Counted from the stretch's first letter, positions 35,544-45,738 are shown. The stretch: DNA of 64,000 bases from Aggregatibacter aphrophilus ATCC 33389 (GCF_900636915.1 NZ_LR134327.1:806001-870000), one strand, 5' to 3'. Notes: generated from the sequence alone by a model not told the origin. A program made the numbers and translations.

Positions 35544-37817
35544 TTATTTCAATTCAGGAAGCAACATCTTCAACAAATTCTGCGTCACCCGACGGGATTG
35601 GCCTGCGTACGGGAAGATGTGCATCATCATCATCGGGTTGAAATTGGCTTCAATCACGCCCCAAGATTGCAGGCTCGGCTCGGCGGGTTTGGTTAAATCG
35701 GGAATGATTAAATCCACGCCACACACAGCGGCACCCATGGCTTTGGTGATACCAACCGCCAAAGCTTTGTAGCTTGGGTGCATTTGGTCAGTCATGTCAA
35801 TAGAATCGCCACCTGTGCTGATATTAGAATTGGCACGTAACTGCACCAACTGATCTTTCGCCGGTACGCTATCAACGGTTAAGCCCTGCTCTTTTAACTG
35901 TAACTGTTCGATATCACCCAACGCAATTTTCTTCAATGGCGTACGGCTTCCATCGCCACGCAACGGATGATCGTTTTTCTGCGCCACCAATTCAGCTACC
36001 GTATGCACGCCGTCGCCAATCACATTCGCCGGCACGCGTAACAACACAGCAAGCGTTTCATCACCTAGCACGAAGAAACGATATTCCGTGCCAGTGAGGT
36101 AATCTTCTACCATCACTTCTTTGTCTTCACGGAAAGCAATTTCAATGGCCTTTGCAAAATCCTCACGATCGTGCACGCCCTGTTGGAAAATACTGATGCC
36201 CAAACCATAATTAGTGGATTTAGGTTTAATCACTACGGCACGCCCTGCAAATAAAGCGTAATTGGCCACCGCTTGTTCTACGCCAGTAAATTCCACACTT
36301 TGCGGCACGTTAAAGCCGGCTTTCGCCAAGACTTTTTTGGTCACCACTTTATTTTCCATAATGAGTGGCGAAATGTAGCTGTCGTGGGAAGTCATATTGC
36401 CGTTTTTCACATATTCTAAGTGCTCGCCGAATTGCAGACTTAAGAACTGATCGCGCTCGTCTAAAATCTCCATTTTTAGGCCTTTTTGAATGGCATCAAA
36501 CATCAGGGCTTGGGTGGAAAGCTCCATGTTGTCGAAAGCAGACAAAGCATAAAAACGTTCGAACGCCTGTTGCTTGTAACGAATCGCCAGTTCAGCGCCC
36601 AGTTTTTGGTAACCACTATGTGCTTCGATAGCATTGACCAAACGCGCAGCGAGAGTTTGGCTTGGATCAGCAAACTGAGCCAGTTTATCCTTGACGATCG
36701 CTTCAATTTCCGCGTCAGCATGAATTTCCGCCAACATCGCCAGCGATTGCTGTAAAATGCGCTCTCCTTCTGCTTGGAAAACCGTCGCCGACAACGGGTT
36801 TTCCCACGCCACTTGGGCTAATTTTTCTTTGCCTAAATCCACCGCACTTGCCAGAGATTCTTCGTCCAACCACGCCATTAATAAAATAAAATAATGCACG
36901 AATTTGGCGTCATTTAATGCGATACCATAAGCCTCAAAGGGGTTTAGGTCGAACAGACGGAATTCCAAATATTGAATGCCGTTTTGTAGCAATTCACGGG
37001 CATGTTTTGCACCACGTAAACGCACGTTGGAATAAAATTCTTTTTCGGCAATAAGTTGTCCGCTACTGACCGCGTGTTCTAAGGTTTTCACATAATCGTT
37101 CAGGCTGTCATAAGACACTTTGACACTCGGGTCATTCACGTAACCATATTGACTGGATCGCAAACTACGTACATACTGCCCCGCTTTTAGTGGTGTGCCG
37201 TGACGGAAATAATTGGCATCAACCGTTGGCGTGGCAGCTAATAAATAGACGAGAATCCATTGGTAACGTAAGAAATTGCGGGCAACCTTTAAATATAAAT
37301 CGTTTTGAAAATCGACCGCACTTTGATATGTATTTTGCCCTGCAAAAAGCTGTTGAATGAAGGTTGGTTCGAGTTGGAAATTATAGTGAATGCCGCTGAC
37401 CATTTGTTTGTTTTTGCCATAAGATGCCACTAAATGCTCGCGATAAGCCACATCTGCCGGATTTTCCAGTTGTGCCACTTTGATTTGATCTTCCGGTGGC
37501 AACCCAGCCGGCATACTCAACGGGAAAATAAACTCGTCTTCCGGCAAGGAGCGTAACACCACTTCATGAATAGCGGATAACCAACGCAGGCTATCTTCAA
37601 TCTTTTTATTTGGCGGTGTGATTAACTCAAGTTGGCTTTCAGCAAAATCTGTTTGAATGTAAGGATGATAAGAACGGCTGCCAAAACATTTTGGGTGCTC
37701 GGTAACCACAATAGACCCGTCTGCGTGCACGCGCTGACTTTCTTTTTCAATACCGAATGAGCCTTGTTGGAACAAAAGCTCCAAGCGATTTTCTTTTATA
37801 ACCTGCTGAATATTCAT
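35544..37817 (-). CDS. gshF: GshF (GshAB), bifunctional glutathione synthase
   Basis: 757 residues: N-terminal gamma-glutamylcysteine ligase domain (about 1-450, with FGIEKESQRVHADGSIV at 17-33) fused to an ATP-grasp domain (about 480-757, with VVIKPKSTNYGLGISIFQ and the GVDLIIPDLT / VIEANFNPMMMMH end). It makes glutathione from Glu, Cys and Gly in one protein, as known in Pasteurellaceae and some Gram-positives. Convergent with tadG. The upstream 230 bp to the next gene (37818-38047) shows no feature. Confidence 0.96.
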   Translation of the reverse strand: MNIQQVIKENRLELLFQQGSFGIEKESQRVHADGSIVVTEHPKCFGSRSYHPYIQTDFAESQLELITPPNKKIEDSLRWLSAIHEVVLRSLPEDEFIFPLSMPAGLPPEDQIKVAQLENPADVAYREHLVASYGKNKQMVSGIHYNFQLEPTFIQQLFAGQNTYQSAVDFQNDLYLKVARNFLRYQWILVYLLAATPTVDANYFRHGTPLKAGQYVRSLRSSQYGYVNDPSVKVSYDSLNDYVKTLEHAVSSGQLIAEKEFYSNVRLRGAKHARELLQNGIQYLEFRLFDLNPFEAYGIALNDAKFVHYFILLMAWLDEESLASAVDLGKEKLAQVAWENPLSATVFQAEGERILQQSLAMLAEIHADAEIEAIVKDKLAQFADPSQTLAARLVNAIEAHSGYQKLGAELAIRYKQQAFERFYALSAFDNMELSTQALMFDAIQKGLKMEILDERDQFLSLQFGEHLEYVKNGNMTSHDSYISPLIMENKVVTKKVLAKAGFNVPQSVEFTGVEQAVANYALFAGRAVVIKPKSTNYGLGISIFQQGVHDREDFAKAIEIAFREDKEVMVEDYLTGTEYRFFVLGDETLAVLLRVPANVIGDGVHTVAELVAQKNDHPLRGDGSRTPLKKIALGDIEQLQLKEQGLTVDSVPAKDQLVQLRANSNISTGGDSIDMTDQMHPSYKALAVGITKAMGAAVCGVDLIIPDLTKPAEPSLQSWGVIEANFNPMMMMHIFPYAGQSRRVTQNLLKMLLPELK

Positions 37818-38047
37818 AATATTTCCTTTTAACCAAATGAGAAATTACGCCATTTTAATCATTCCTACTTGCATCCATTTCTCAAAAATAGCCACATTAT
37901 CAAAATTAATGGGCTTAAATGCAAATAAAAAAATCGCATCTCTCATAATGAACGGTTATAACCTAATGTATTGCAATGAAATACTTCATTTTAGGGAACA
38001 AAGAGACTAAAATTTTGCCTTATAAAAAAACATAACCGGTAAACTAG

Positions 38048-39649
38048 ATGTCTCAGCTAAAAAAATCTCACATTCTCTATCACAATTTCACTTTTGTTTT
38101 ACTGTTATTGAGCTTTGCTTTCCTTTCTCACATTGCATTGGGAATTTTGGATAATTATCTCACCAACGCGTTAAGCATTTTGGCATTGGGATTATTGCTT
38201 TTCACTTTAAAAAAACACAGCAATAAATTCTTTCTGATTGCGTTGATTTTTATTTTTTTTATCGCCTTCGGCTACATCCCTTCAGGCATATTATATGGCC
38301 CGGCATCTATTGGCGTCATTGCCTCCGTCTATGAAACCAACTTTAGCGAAACCTTAGGCTTCTTTCGCGCAATGCCGTTATCCATTTATATTTTCACTTT
38401 CTTTTATCTTCTTTTATTTATTGTTTTATTATTTATCAACCGCCATATCACACCAAGTAAAAATAATAAATCGGCATATTATCTTATTTATTTTATTCTT
38501 CTTGCATTTGCTTTATATCAACCTGTTTCAAAAGAAATCACCAATACGAACAAAGAAAAAGAATTTAGCATAGCGGACTTTTTTAAAGCCTCTCATTTTT
38601 ATCCTGTCAGTTTTATTGCGAACACACTTAAAGTTAATCATACCTATTTAACCCAACGGGATTTATTAAACGACGCATTAACCAAAACACCGGAATGGAA
38701 TATCCTTTCTGTTGAGCCCAAATATCAAAATTATGTGTTAATTATCGGCGAAAGTATGCGTCGTGATTACACGTCATTATATGGTTATCCGCAAAAAACC
38801 ACGCCATTTTTAGAAAACGTTAACGGTTTAATTTTTAACCTTTACGTCGCCGCAGGCCCGAACACGCAACCGTCTTTACAACGCACGCTCTACCGTTCTA
38901 TCAATGATAATGAAGAGACGGTTTACACGGATAATATTATTTCTCTCGCCAAGCTTGCCCATTACAAAACCTATTGGTTATCCAACCAAGGCAAAGTCGG
39001 TGAATGGGACACTATGGCCTCGCGTATCGGCATTCAGGCAGATGAATATTTCTTTACTAAAAAAGGCGGCTATGATTCGGGCAACACACCAGACACCGTA
39101 TTATTGGAACCGTTAAAACAGTTATTGGCGAAAGATAAAGATCAAACCAAATTGATTGTTTTACATTTAATCGGTTCCCATCCGACATTTTGTGCGCATT
39201 TAAATGGCGAAGCGCCGAAATTCCATTTAGTCAGCCAAGAAATGTCATGTTATTTAGACACCTTAAAACAAACGGACACATTATTATCGGAGATTAATAC
39301 GATTCTGAAAGAACAAAACCAAAGCTATTCCGTCATTTATTTTTCGGATCATGGTTTAGCCCATTTAGGCGAAGGAAAAAATCTTTCCATGTTAAATAAT
39401 AAAGAATACAAACAAAGTTACGAAGTGCCGTTTGTTCGTTTTTCCAGCGATGATAAGAAAAGAACGATGATTAAAAATCCACAAAGCGCTTTTAACTTCA
39501 TGCACGGTTTTGCACAATGGTTAGGCATTAAAGAAAGTCATTTAAGCCAAGAGGATTTTTTCAACCCGAAAAAACAACCGATTAAAGTGTTTAACTGGCG
39601 CGGGCTGGTTGACTACAACACATTAAAAGATGATCCGGCTAAAAAGTAG
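38048..39649 (+). CDS. Phosphoethanolamine transferase, sulfatase superfamily
   Basis: 533 residues. Four or five N-terminal membrane spans (to about residue 160) and a periplasmic alkaline-phosphatase/sulfatase-type domain: metal-binding IIGESMRRDYTSLYGYP (near 233), nucleophile threonine in AAGPNTQPSLQRT (near 270), LIVLHLIGSHP and SDHGLAHLGE (near 435). Enzymes of this type move phosphoethanolamine from phosphatidylethanolamine to lipid A, core LPS or other glycans (EptA/EptB/CptA/OpgE groups). Which target applies here cannot be read from the sequence. The start has a weak ribosome-binding site. Divergent from gshF. Confidence 0.85.
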   Translation: MSQLKKSHILYHNFTFVLLLLSFAFLSHIALGILDNYLTNALSILALGLLLFTLKKHSNKFFLIALIFIFFIAFGYIPSGILYGPASIGVIASVYETNFSETLGFFRAMPLSIYIFTFFYLLLFIVLLFINRHITPSKNNKSAYYLIYFILLAFALYQPVSKEITNTNKEKEFSIADFFKASHFYPVSFIANTLKVNHTYLTQRDLLNDALTKTPEWNILSVEPKYQNYVLIIGESMRRDYTSLYGYPQKTTPFLENVNGLIFNLYVAAGPNTQPSLQRTLYRSINDNEETVYTDNIISLAKLAHYKTYWLSNQGKVGEWDTMASRIGIQADEYFFTKKGGYDSGNTPDTVLLEPLKQLLAKDKDQTKLIVLHLIGSHPTFCAHLNGEAPKFHLVSQEMSCYLDTLKQTDTLLSEINTILKEQNQSYSVIYFSDHGLAHLGEGKNLSMLNNKEYKQSYEVPFVRFSSDDKKRTMIKNPQSAFNFMHGFAQWLGIKESHLSQEDFFNPKKQPIKVFNWRGLVDYNTLKDDPAKK

Positions 39650-39787
39650 CGTGCAATAACATCGGCCAGAACATTTTTACGTCTAAAGTGCGGTCATTTT
39701 TTCAAACGAATTTTTTGCAAAGCATGGCCGCCCTGTTATTTTTGTCCGAATGCAATTCAGCAAAGGTAAATTTTCAGGTAGAATACC

Positions 39788-39816
39788 CCCCATTCTCGAC
39801 GAAACCTCGTGGTTTC
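39788..39816 (+). promoter_or_regulatory. Possible heat-shock-type -10 and 5' hairpin before clpP
   Basis: CCCCATTCT at 39788-39796 resembles the sigma-32 -10 element (CCCCATnT), but no convincing CTTGAA -35 was found. GAAACC, TCGT, GGTTTC (39801-39816) just downstream would form a hairpin at the start of the transcript. clpP is heat-shock controlled in E. coli. The 255-bp gap (39650-39904) also contains two USS copies. Confidence 0.35.
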
Positions 39817-39904
39817 CGCGGTACTATTCATAAAATCAACGCGCAAAAAACGTTGCTTTTTTTAACCGCACTTTTTTCACCTATCAGCTAAAATTGAGGA
39901 ACAT

Positions 39905-40486
39905 ATGAGTGTAATTCCTATGGTCGTTGACCAAACTTCCCGCGGCGAACGCGCTTATGATATTTATTCCCGTCTATTAAAAGATCGCGTCATTTTTCTA
40001 AGCGGTGAAGTGGAAGACAATATGGCCAACCTGATTGTGGCACAGCTACTTTTCCTTGAATCGGAAGATCCCGATAAAGACATCAATTTATATATTAACT
40101 CACCGGGCGGCTCCGTTACTGCCGGTATGGCAATTTACGACACCATGCAATTCATCAAACCGGATGTACGAACCCTTTGTGTTGGACAAGCCTGTTCCAT
40201 GGGTGCCTTTTTATTAGCCGGCGGCACACCGGGTAAACGCGGCGCATTACCTCACGCTCGCGTGATGATCCATCAACCTTTAGGTGGTTTCCGCGGACAA
40301 GCATCGGATATTCAGATTCATGCCCAAGAAATCTTGAAAATCAAAAGCACCTTAAATGAACGCTTGGCTTTCCACACCGGACAACCCATTGAAACCATTG
40401 AAAAAGACACCGACCGCGACAACTTCATGTCTGCCGAAGAAGCCAAAAATTACGGCTTGGTCGATGAAGTGTTCACTAAACGTTAA
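39905..40486 (+). CDS. clpP: ClpP, ATP-dependent protease proteolytic subunit
   Basis: 193 residues. Serine protease S14 with catalytic Ser98 in [12 protein letters not shown] and His123 in [11 protein letters not shown], plus the third-triad Asp near 172. Forms the double heptamer that works with ClpX (encoded 10 bp downstream) or ClpA. Good ribosome-binding site TTGAGGA. Confidence 0.97.
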   Translation: MSVIPMVVDQTSRGERAYDIYSRLLKDRVIFLSGEVEDNMANLIVAQLLFLESEDPDKDINLYINSPGGSVTAGMAIYDTMQFIKPDVRTLCVGQACSMGAFLLAGGTPGKRGALPHARVMIHQPLGGFRGQASDIQIHAQEILKIKSTLNERLAFHTGQPIETIEKDTDRDNFMSAEEAKNYGLVDEVFTKR

Positions 40487-40495
40487 GAGATAAAA

Positions 40496-41743
40496 ATGGC
40501 AAAAGATAAAGAATTGCATTGTTCTTTCTGTGGCAAAGAACAAGAGGAAGTCAATAAATTAATCGCCGGCACGTCCGGTTACATTTGTAATGAATGTATC
40601 GAATTATGTCACGATATGTTGCTTAATGAAGAGTATAGCGAAGAAACAGAAGCTGAAGCGGAAACGCCAAAAGACCAGGAGTTACCGACACCACACAAAA
40701 TCCGCGCCCATTTAGACGATTATGTTATCGGCCAAGATTACGCCAAAAAAGTCTTGGCAGTGGCGGTGTATAACCACTACAAACGTCTGCGCACCAAACA
40801 CCAAACCGATGATGTGGAATTGGGTAAAAGTAATATTTTACTTATCGGCCCGACCGGTAGCGGCAAAACCCTATTAGCGGAAACCATGGCGCGTATGTTA
40901 AACGTGCCTTTCGCCATGGCAGATGCCACCACCTTGACGGAAGCCGGTTACGTGGGCGAAGACGTGGAAAACGTGTTACAAAAATTACTGCAAAACTGTG
41001 ATTACGATATCGAACGTGCGGAACAAGGCATTATTTATATCGACGAAATCGATAAAATCACCCGCAAATCAGAAAATCCGTCCATTACCCGTGATGTTTC
41101 CGGTGAAGGCGTACAACAAGCCTTGTTAAAACTGATTGAAGGCACTATCGCGTCTATTCCGCCACAAGGTGGACGCAAACACCCGCAACAGGAAATGTTG
41201 CGCATCGATACCTCCAAAATTCTGTTTATTTGCGGCGGTGCTTTTGCCGGCTTGGATAAAGTCATTGAAAAACGCACCAGCGTCGCCACTGCCATTGGTT
41301 TCGGCGCCGAAATCAAAAGTGAAAAAGACAAAGCCACGTTGACGGACTTGTTCAAACAGGTGGAGCCGGACGATCTAATGAAATACGGCTTAATCCCGGA
41401 ATTTATCGGACGTTTACCGGTGGTTGCGCCGTTAAGCGAATTAGATGAAGAAGCCCTTGTGCGTATTCTGACCGAACCGAAAAATGCCTTGTGTAAACAA
41501 TATCAAGCGTTATTTGGGTTAGAAGACGTGAAACTGGAATTCACCAAAGAAGCCTTAATCGCCATGGCGAAAAAAGCCCTCGCCCGTAAAACAGGCGCCC
41601 GTGGCTTACGCTCCATCATCGAAGGCATCTTGCTCGACACCATGTACGACTTGCCTTCTTTAGAAGGATTAGAAAAAGTGGTGGTCAACGAAAGTGTCAT
41701 CAACGACAACCAATCTCCGGAATTGATTTATTCCAACGAATAA
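40496..41743 (+). CDS. clpX: ClpX, ATPase and substrate-recognition subunit of ClpXP
   Basis: 415 residues: N-terminal zinc-binding domain (CSFCGKEQ at about 9-16 and CNECIELC about 31-38), AAA+ module with Walker A GPTGSGKT (near 118), Walker [11 protein letters not shown] (near 180), the pore-loop region and sensor motifs. Unfolds tagged substrates for ClpP. Overlapping transcription unit with clpP; ends at an inverted-USS terminator. Confidence 0.97.
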   Translation: MAKDKELHCSFCGKEQEEVNKLIAGTSGYICNECIELCHDMLLNEEYSEETEAEAETPKDQELPTPHKIRAHLDDYVIGQDYAKKVLAVAVYNHYKRLRTKHQTDDVELGKSNILLIGPTGSGKTLLAETMARMLNVPFAMADATTLTEAGYVGEDVENVLQKLLQNCDYDIERAEQGIIYIDEIDKITRKSENPSITRDVSGEGVQQALLKLIEGTIASIPPQGGRKHPQQEMLRIDTSKILFICGGAFAGLDKVIEKRTSVATAIGFGAEIKSEKDKATLTDLFKQVEPDDLMKYGLIPEFIGRLPVVAPLSELDEEALVRILTEPKNALCKQYQALFGLEDVKLEFTKEALIAMAKKALARKTGARGLRSIIEGILLDTMYDLPSLEGLEKVVVNESVINDNQSPELIYSNE

Positions 41744-41788
41744 AAAAGTGCGGTCAAAATTCATTGTATTTTTTGACCGCACTTTTTT
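41742..41788. terminator. Inverted-USS terminator between clpX and the DUF817 gene
   Basis: AAAAAAGTGCGGTCAAAA, short loop, TTTTTGACCGCACTTTTTT. Symmetric, with A and T runs on both sides; serves the convergent genes on both strands. Confidence 0.88.
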
Positions 41789-41793
41789 CTTTC

Positions 41794-42639
41794 CTAATCC
41801 CGCGATACCCGAATCGTCTGCTTAATATGTTTGAGATTTGCCACGATGGTAAATGTCATGACGACCAATAACGCCCAAGCGCTCCACTTACTCACGTGCA
41901 CCAAAGACCAGGCACCGATTTGATTTGGATAGCGCCAAATGCCAATCAGCGTACCGAGATTTTCCGCTAACCAAATAAAGAAGCCAATCAACATAAAAGA
42001 CAGTAACAACGGCATGCGGCGAGGTTTATCATAAGGTGTAAAATATACCGCAGTGCGGGCGTAAAGCCCCAATGCGAACGCCGCCAAATACCACCGATAA
42101 TCGCCAATGTAATGATGGGTGAAAAAATTTAGATAAATGAGAACCGCGGTCAGTGTCGACAAAACATAGGGCGGATGACTGCGAATTTGCAAACCAAATA
42201 AACGCCACGCCTGAATAATATAACTGCCTACCGCGGCATACATAAATCCTGTGAACAAAGGCACGCCGAAGATTTTAGTGTAAGCAAAATCAGGATACGC
42301 CCAAGATTGAATGGAAGATGAGGTTTTGAACAATTCCAAAGCAAAACCCACGAGGTGAAACAGGGTGATGGATTTGATTTCATCTAATGTTTCCAGCTTG
42401 AAATGAAACATCAGATATTGCACCGCTAACACAAAAATTAACAATAAATCGTAACGGGGAATGCCGGCAATACCGTTTTTCGGCATGAGGAACATGGCAA
42501 TAAAAAACACACCGGCAAATAGGCAGGCTCGAGCTTCTTTCAAACCGAAAAACCAGAACTCGACCCAAAAACGTTTGGTTCCTTTCAATTGAGGATTCGG
42601 CTGATGATTCATCAGCCATAAATCGATTTTATTCAACAT
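41794..42639 (-). CDS. DUF817-family membrane protein
   Basis: 281 residues with about eight hydrophobic segments and the DUF817 features WFFGLKEARACLFAGVFF, KLETLDEIKSITLFHLVG and SWAYPDFAYTKIFGVPLF. An inner-membrane protein; no function is established for the family. It sits between clpX (convergent) and copA (same strand, 71 bp away); there is no evidence that it acts with the copper genes. Confidence 0.8.
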   Translation of the reverse strand: MLNKIDLWLMNHQPNPQLKGTKRFWVEFWFFGLKEARACLFAGVFFIAMFLMPKNGIAGIPRYDLLLIFVLAVQYLMFHFKLETLDEIKSITLFHLVGFALELFKTSSSIQSWAYPDFAYTKIFGVPLFTGFMYAAVGSYIIQAWRLFGLQIRSHPPYVLSTLTAVLIYLNFFTHHYIGDYRWYLAAFALGLYARTAVYFTPYDKPRRMPLLLSFMLIGFFIWLAENLGTLIGIWRYPNQIGAWSLVHVSKWSAWALLVVMTFTIVANLKHIKQTIRVSRD

Positions 42640-42710
42640 GTTATTCTTCTTATTGCATCACAAAATGCCGCTTATTATGCCCGAAGTTCCTCAAGTTGAA
42701 TATGACTTGC

Positions 42711-44870
42711 CTATGTAATTTTCGTCTTTTTCAAGCGTAACGCATTGCTTAACACAGAAATAGAACTCATCGCCATGGCCGCGCCGGCAACCACCGGGCT
42801 GAGCAACCCAAAGGCGGCTAACGGAATACCTAACACGTTATAAATAAAGGCAAAGAACAGGTTTTGTTTAATGTTTTTTAGCGTCGCACGGGAAATCAGT
42901 AAGGCATCCACCAACTGATTGACCGAATGCTGCATCAGGGTTGCCGACGCACTGTGTTGCGCCACATCCGCGCCATCGTGCATGGCGAAACTCACATTCG
43001 CCGCAGCCAATGCCGGCGCGTCATTCACCCCATCCCCCACCATGGCGACCACGTTGCCATTTTCGTGTAGAATTTTGACCGCACTTGCTTTATCGCGTGG
43101 CGACATATTGCCCTGCGCATGTTGAATCCCAAGCTGATTAGCAATGTATTGCACCACGTTCGGATTATCGCCGCTCATGATATACACATCGATATTGTGC
43201 TCTTGCAAGCGCTGAATCGCCTTTTGACTATCCGCTTTTAAGGTATCCGCTAGAGCAAAGGCAGCAACGGGCTGCTTGTTTACAGCGACTGCCACAATGC
43301 TGGCGATCTGCCACACCGGATCAAGATCAGTCGGTAACGTCAAACCGCAATAGACAGGTTTCCCCACTTTTACCGTGCCGAGATGTTCAATCTCGCCTTG
43401 AATCCCCTGCCCCACATCTGCCTGAATATGTTGCACCGCAGGCAACGCCGCATTTTTTGCCATCGCGGCTTGCACAAGGGCTTTTGCCAGCGGATGCGTC
43501 GCGCTTTGTTCAATGGCGGCAGCCAACGCATAAATTTCATCTTCAGAATAGACCGCACTTTGCGCCTGCCAAAAAGCGAGCACTTGCGGTTTACCTTCTG
43601 TAAGCGTGCCGGTTTTATCCAACACCACAGCATTCACATGGGCGGATTCTTCCATGGCAGCGGCATCTTTAAACCAAATGCCCTGTTTCACTGCTTTGCC
43701 CATGCCTACCATGATCGCCGCAGGCGTCGCCAAGCCCAACGCACAAGGGCAGGCAATCACCAACACAGCAACCCCATGAATCAACGCCGTGACCACATCT
43801 TGTTGAAGCCACCAAGTAAGTAAAAACGTCACCAAGGAAATGCCGATCACCGTTGGCACAAACACTGCCGCCACTTTGTCGGCAAAACGGGCAATGGGCG
43901 CTTTGCTGCCTTGCGCTTCAGAAAGGGCGTTCATCATATCGCCGAGCAACGTTTGGCTGCCAAGCTGTTGCGAGCGATAAACCAAACTGCCGTCCGTCAC
44001 CATCGCCCCTGCCAACACTTGGCTTCCCAATTTCTTCATTTCAGGCAGCGATTCGCCGGTTAAATGGCTTTCATCACACCAACCCGAACCCTCTTCCACC
44101 ATGCCATCCGCCGCAATGCGTTCGCCTTGGTTAGCACGCAACAGCTCGCCCACTTGGATTTGATTTAACGGCACAGTTTGCCATTCGCCGTGGCGTTGCA
44201 CGCGTACTTGTTTGGGTGTCAGCTGTAACAATAAACTAAGGCTATTTAGGCTGTGCTTTTTAGTACGATCTTCTAAGAATTTTCCCAAACTCACAAAACC
44301 CAACACCATGACGGAGGCTTCAAAATAAATATTTGCCGAACCGTGTTCGTGGCTCATATGCGGCAGATAAAACAGCATAAAGACAGAATAAAAATAAATG
44401 GTTAAGGTGCCAAGGCTGACCAATACATCCATATTTGCCAAGCCACCTTTAATACTGCCCCAAGCGCTTTTGTAGAAGGGAATCGCCAAGCCGAATTGCA
44501 CAATCGTGGCTAATACCATTTGCCACATCGGCGGCAACATCCAATCATGCCGCCCCAGCATCATGCCAAGCATACCGATGAAAAACGGCACGTTAATCAG
44601 CCACAATAAAATCAACCGCCACGAAATGTTTCGTTCTTGCGGCAACTCTGCCTGTTCTTGCTTGAGCTGTGCCGTGAAACCGGTCTTTTGAATAATTTGG
44701 ATCAGCTGTTCAACGGAAGTTTGCTTTTCATCAAAAGTGATCTGCGCTTCTTCACTGGCAAAATTCACGCCCGCCTGCTGCACGAAATCCTTTTTATTCA
44801 ACACCTTTTCAATCCGACTGGCGCACGACTGGCACGTCATGCCACCAATTTGAAGGGAGACTTTTTGCAT
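42711..44870 (-). CDS. copA: CopA, copper-exporting P1B-type ATPase
   Basis: 719 residues. One N-terminal heavy-metal-associated domain with GMTCQSCAS (Cys pair near 14-17), transmembrane CPC in IACPCALGLATPAA (near 373), phosphorylated Asp in DKTGTLTEG (near 417), GDGVNDAPALAAA (near 611), and the HP motif ATHPLAKAL. Exports Cu(I) from the cytoplasm. E. coli CopA has two metal-binding domains; here the second is likely supplied by CopZ (44979-45191). Multiple USS copies lie in and around it. Confidence 0.95.
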   Translation of the reverse strand: MQKVSLQIGGMTCQSCASRIEKVLNKKDFVQQAGVNFASEEAQITFDEKQTSVEQLIQIIQKTGFTAQLKQEQAELPQERNISWRLILLWLINVPFFIGMLGMMLGRHDWMLPPMWQMVLATIVQFGLAIPFYKSAWGSIKGGLANMDVLVSLGTLTIYFYSVFMLFYLPHMSHEHGSANIYFEASVMVLGFVSLGKFLEDRTKKHSLNSLSLLLQLTPKQVRVQRHGEWQTVPLNQIQVGELLRANQGERIAADGMVEEGSGWCDESHLTGESLPEMKKLGSQVLAGAMVTDGSLVYRSQQLGSQTLLGDMMNALSEAQGSKAPIARFADKVAAVFVPTVIGISLVTFLLTWWLQQDVVTALIHGVAVLVIACPCALGLATPAAIMVGMGKAVKQGIWFKDAAAMEESAHVNAVVLDKTGTLTEGKPQVLAFWQAQSAVYSEDEIYALAAAIEQSATHPLAKALVQAAMAKNAALPAVQHIQADVGQGIQGEIEHLGTVKVGKPVYCGLTLPTDLDPVWQIASIVAVAVNKQPVAAFALADTLKADSQKAIQRLQEHNIDVYIMSGDNPNVVQYIANQLGIQHAQGNMSPRDKASAVKILHENGNVVAMVGDGVNDAPALAAANVSFAMHDGADVAQHSASATLMQHSVNQLVDALLISRATLKNIKQNLFFAFIYNVLGIPLAAFGLLSPVVAGAAMAMSSISVLSNALRLKKTKIT

Positions 44871-44978
44871 AACATCCTCTTTTTATTTCCTTTCACAGAA
44901 AAGTGCGGTGAGTTTTCAACTCGTTTTTACGCTGTCAAATAAGACAGTGTTTTAATGCCGCGTTAACAAGCAGAAAAA

Positions 44979-45191
44979 TTACACCACTTCGGCATCAAAC
45001 CCGGCATCTTCCAGCGCTTCCACCAACGTGGCAGGTTGCACTTTATTTTCATCAAAACTCACGACCGCTTGCGCTTTTTCCAAACTTACCTCTGCGTGCG
45101 CGACACCATCTAATTCACTCAATACGCGAGTCACGTTTTTCACACAACAACCACAGGTCATGCCATCAATTTTTAGGGTTACGTTTTGCAT
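44979..45191 (-). CDS. copZ: CopZ-type copper chaperone
   Basis: 70 residues, a single HMA domain: MQNVTLKIDGMTCGCCVKNV with the metal-binding CxxC (TCGCC) and a classical betaalphabeta-betaalphabeta length. Binds Cu(I) and passes it to CopA. First gene after the MerR-type promoter, so it responds to copper with copA. Ribosome-binding site AAAGGAG. Confidence 0.92.
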   Translation of the reverse strand: MQNVTLKIDGMTCGCCVKNVTRVLSELDGVAHAEVSLEKAQAVVSFDENKVQPATLVEALEDAGFDAEVV

Positions 45192-45219
45192 TATTTGCTC
45201 CTTTGTTAAGTTAAACCTT

Positions 45220-45235
45220 GCCGACCTTGGTCGGC
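45220..45235 (-). other. Stem-loop at the 5' end of the copZ-copA transcript
   Basis: GCCGACC TT GGTCGGC: perfect 7-bp arms. With the predicted promoter at 45243-45273, transcription starts near 45236, so the RNA would begin with this hairpin (6 bp closed by a CAAG loop). A 5'-terminal stem usually protects an mRNA against RppH/RNase E. Inferred. Confidence 0.45.
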
Positions 45236-45242
45236 GAGATTA

Positions 45243-45273
45243 ATATAAACCTTAACGTTAGGTTAAGGTCAAA
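45243..45273 (-). promoter_or_regulatory. CueR-type promoter of copZ-copA
   Basis: On the minus strand TTGACC (45273-45268), a 19-bp spacer and TATATT (45248-45243). The spacer holds arms ACCTTAAC and GTTAAGGT around GTTAG (plus strand 45250-45270), a near-perfect CueR-like dyad. Over-long 19-bp spacers with a central dyad are the hallmark of promoters activated by MerR-family regulators. The regulator gene starts 9 bp beyond the -35 box on the opposite strand. Confidence 0.88.
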
Positions 45274-45281
45274 CACTTTTT

Positions 45282-45668
45282 ATGAACATCAGTCAAGCAG
45301 CCAAACTCTCCGGCTTATCTGCCAAACAAATCCGTGATTACGAAAAACGGGGCTTACTCAAAGCCGGCACACGTACACTTTCAGGTTACCGCTATTATGA
45401 AGAAAACGATCTCGCCCGTTTGCGTTTTATCCGCCACTCGCGAGGCGTGGGTTTCTCCCTGCAACAAATCGCCCAATTACTTCAATTACAAGACAACCCG
45501 AATCGCAACTGCCGTGAAGTGAAACAACTTACGGCACAACATATCGAAACCCTCAATGCACAAATTCATGCACTACAAAAAATGGTGGCTGAACTCCAAC
45601 GCTGGCACGACAGCTGCCAAGGCAACGACTGCCCGGAATGTTCGATTTTAGCGGGGTTGAGTGAATGA
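45282..45668 (+). CDS. cueR: CueR-like MerR-family copper regulator
   Basis: 128 residues. N-terminal winged helix MNISQAAKLSGLSAKQIRDYEKRGLL, then the dimerisation helix and a C-terminal metal loop with CQGNDCPEC: the first and last Cys are 8 residues apart as are Cys112 and Cys120 of E. coli CueR, with one extra Cys between. The divergent position to copZ-copA and the 19-bp spacer promoter agree with Cu(I)-responsive activation. Assignment as CueR rather than another MerR type is inferred from context and the loop. Confidence 0.88.
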   Translation: MNISQAAKLSGLSAKQIRDYEKRGLLKAGTRTLSGYRYYEENDLARLRFIRHSRGVGFSLQQIAQLLQLQDNPNRNCREVKQLTAQHIETLNAQIHALQKMVAELQRWHDSCQGNDCPECSILAGLSE

Positions 45669-45738
45669 GAAAGCGGAAAAGTGCGGTGAAAATTTAAAAT
45701 ATTTTCTCATCAGAAATACACTTCAAAAAGTTCGCAGA

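Noticed and set aside
36365..36755. Two overlapping plus-strand frames inside gshF
   Set aside because: Antisense shadows of an intact, well-conserved gene.
43370..43823. Frames rich in Arg/Cys/His on both strands inside copA
   Set aside because: Shadow translations of the CopA core in wrong frames.
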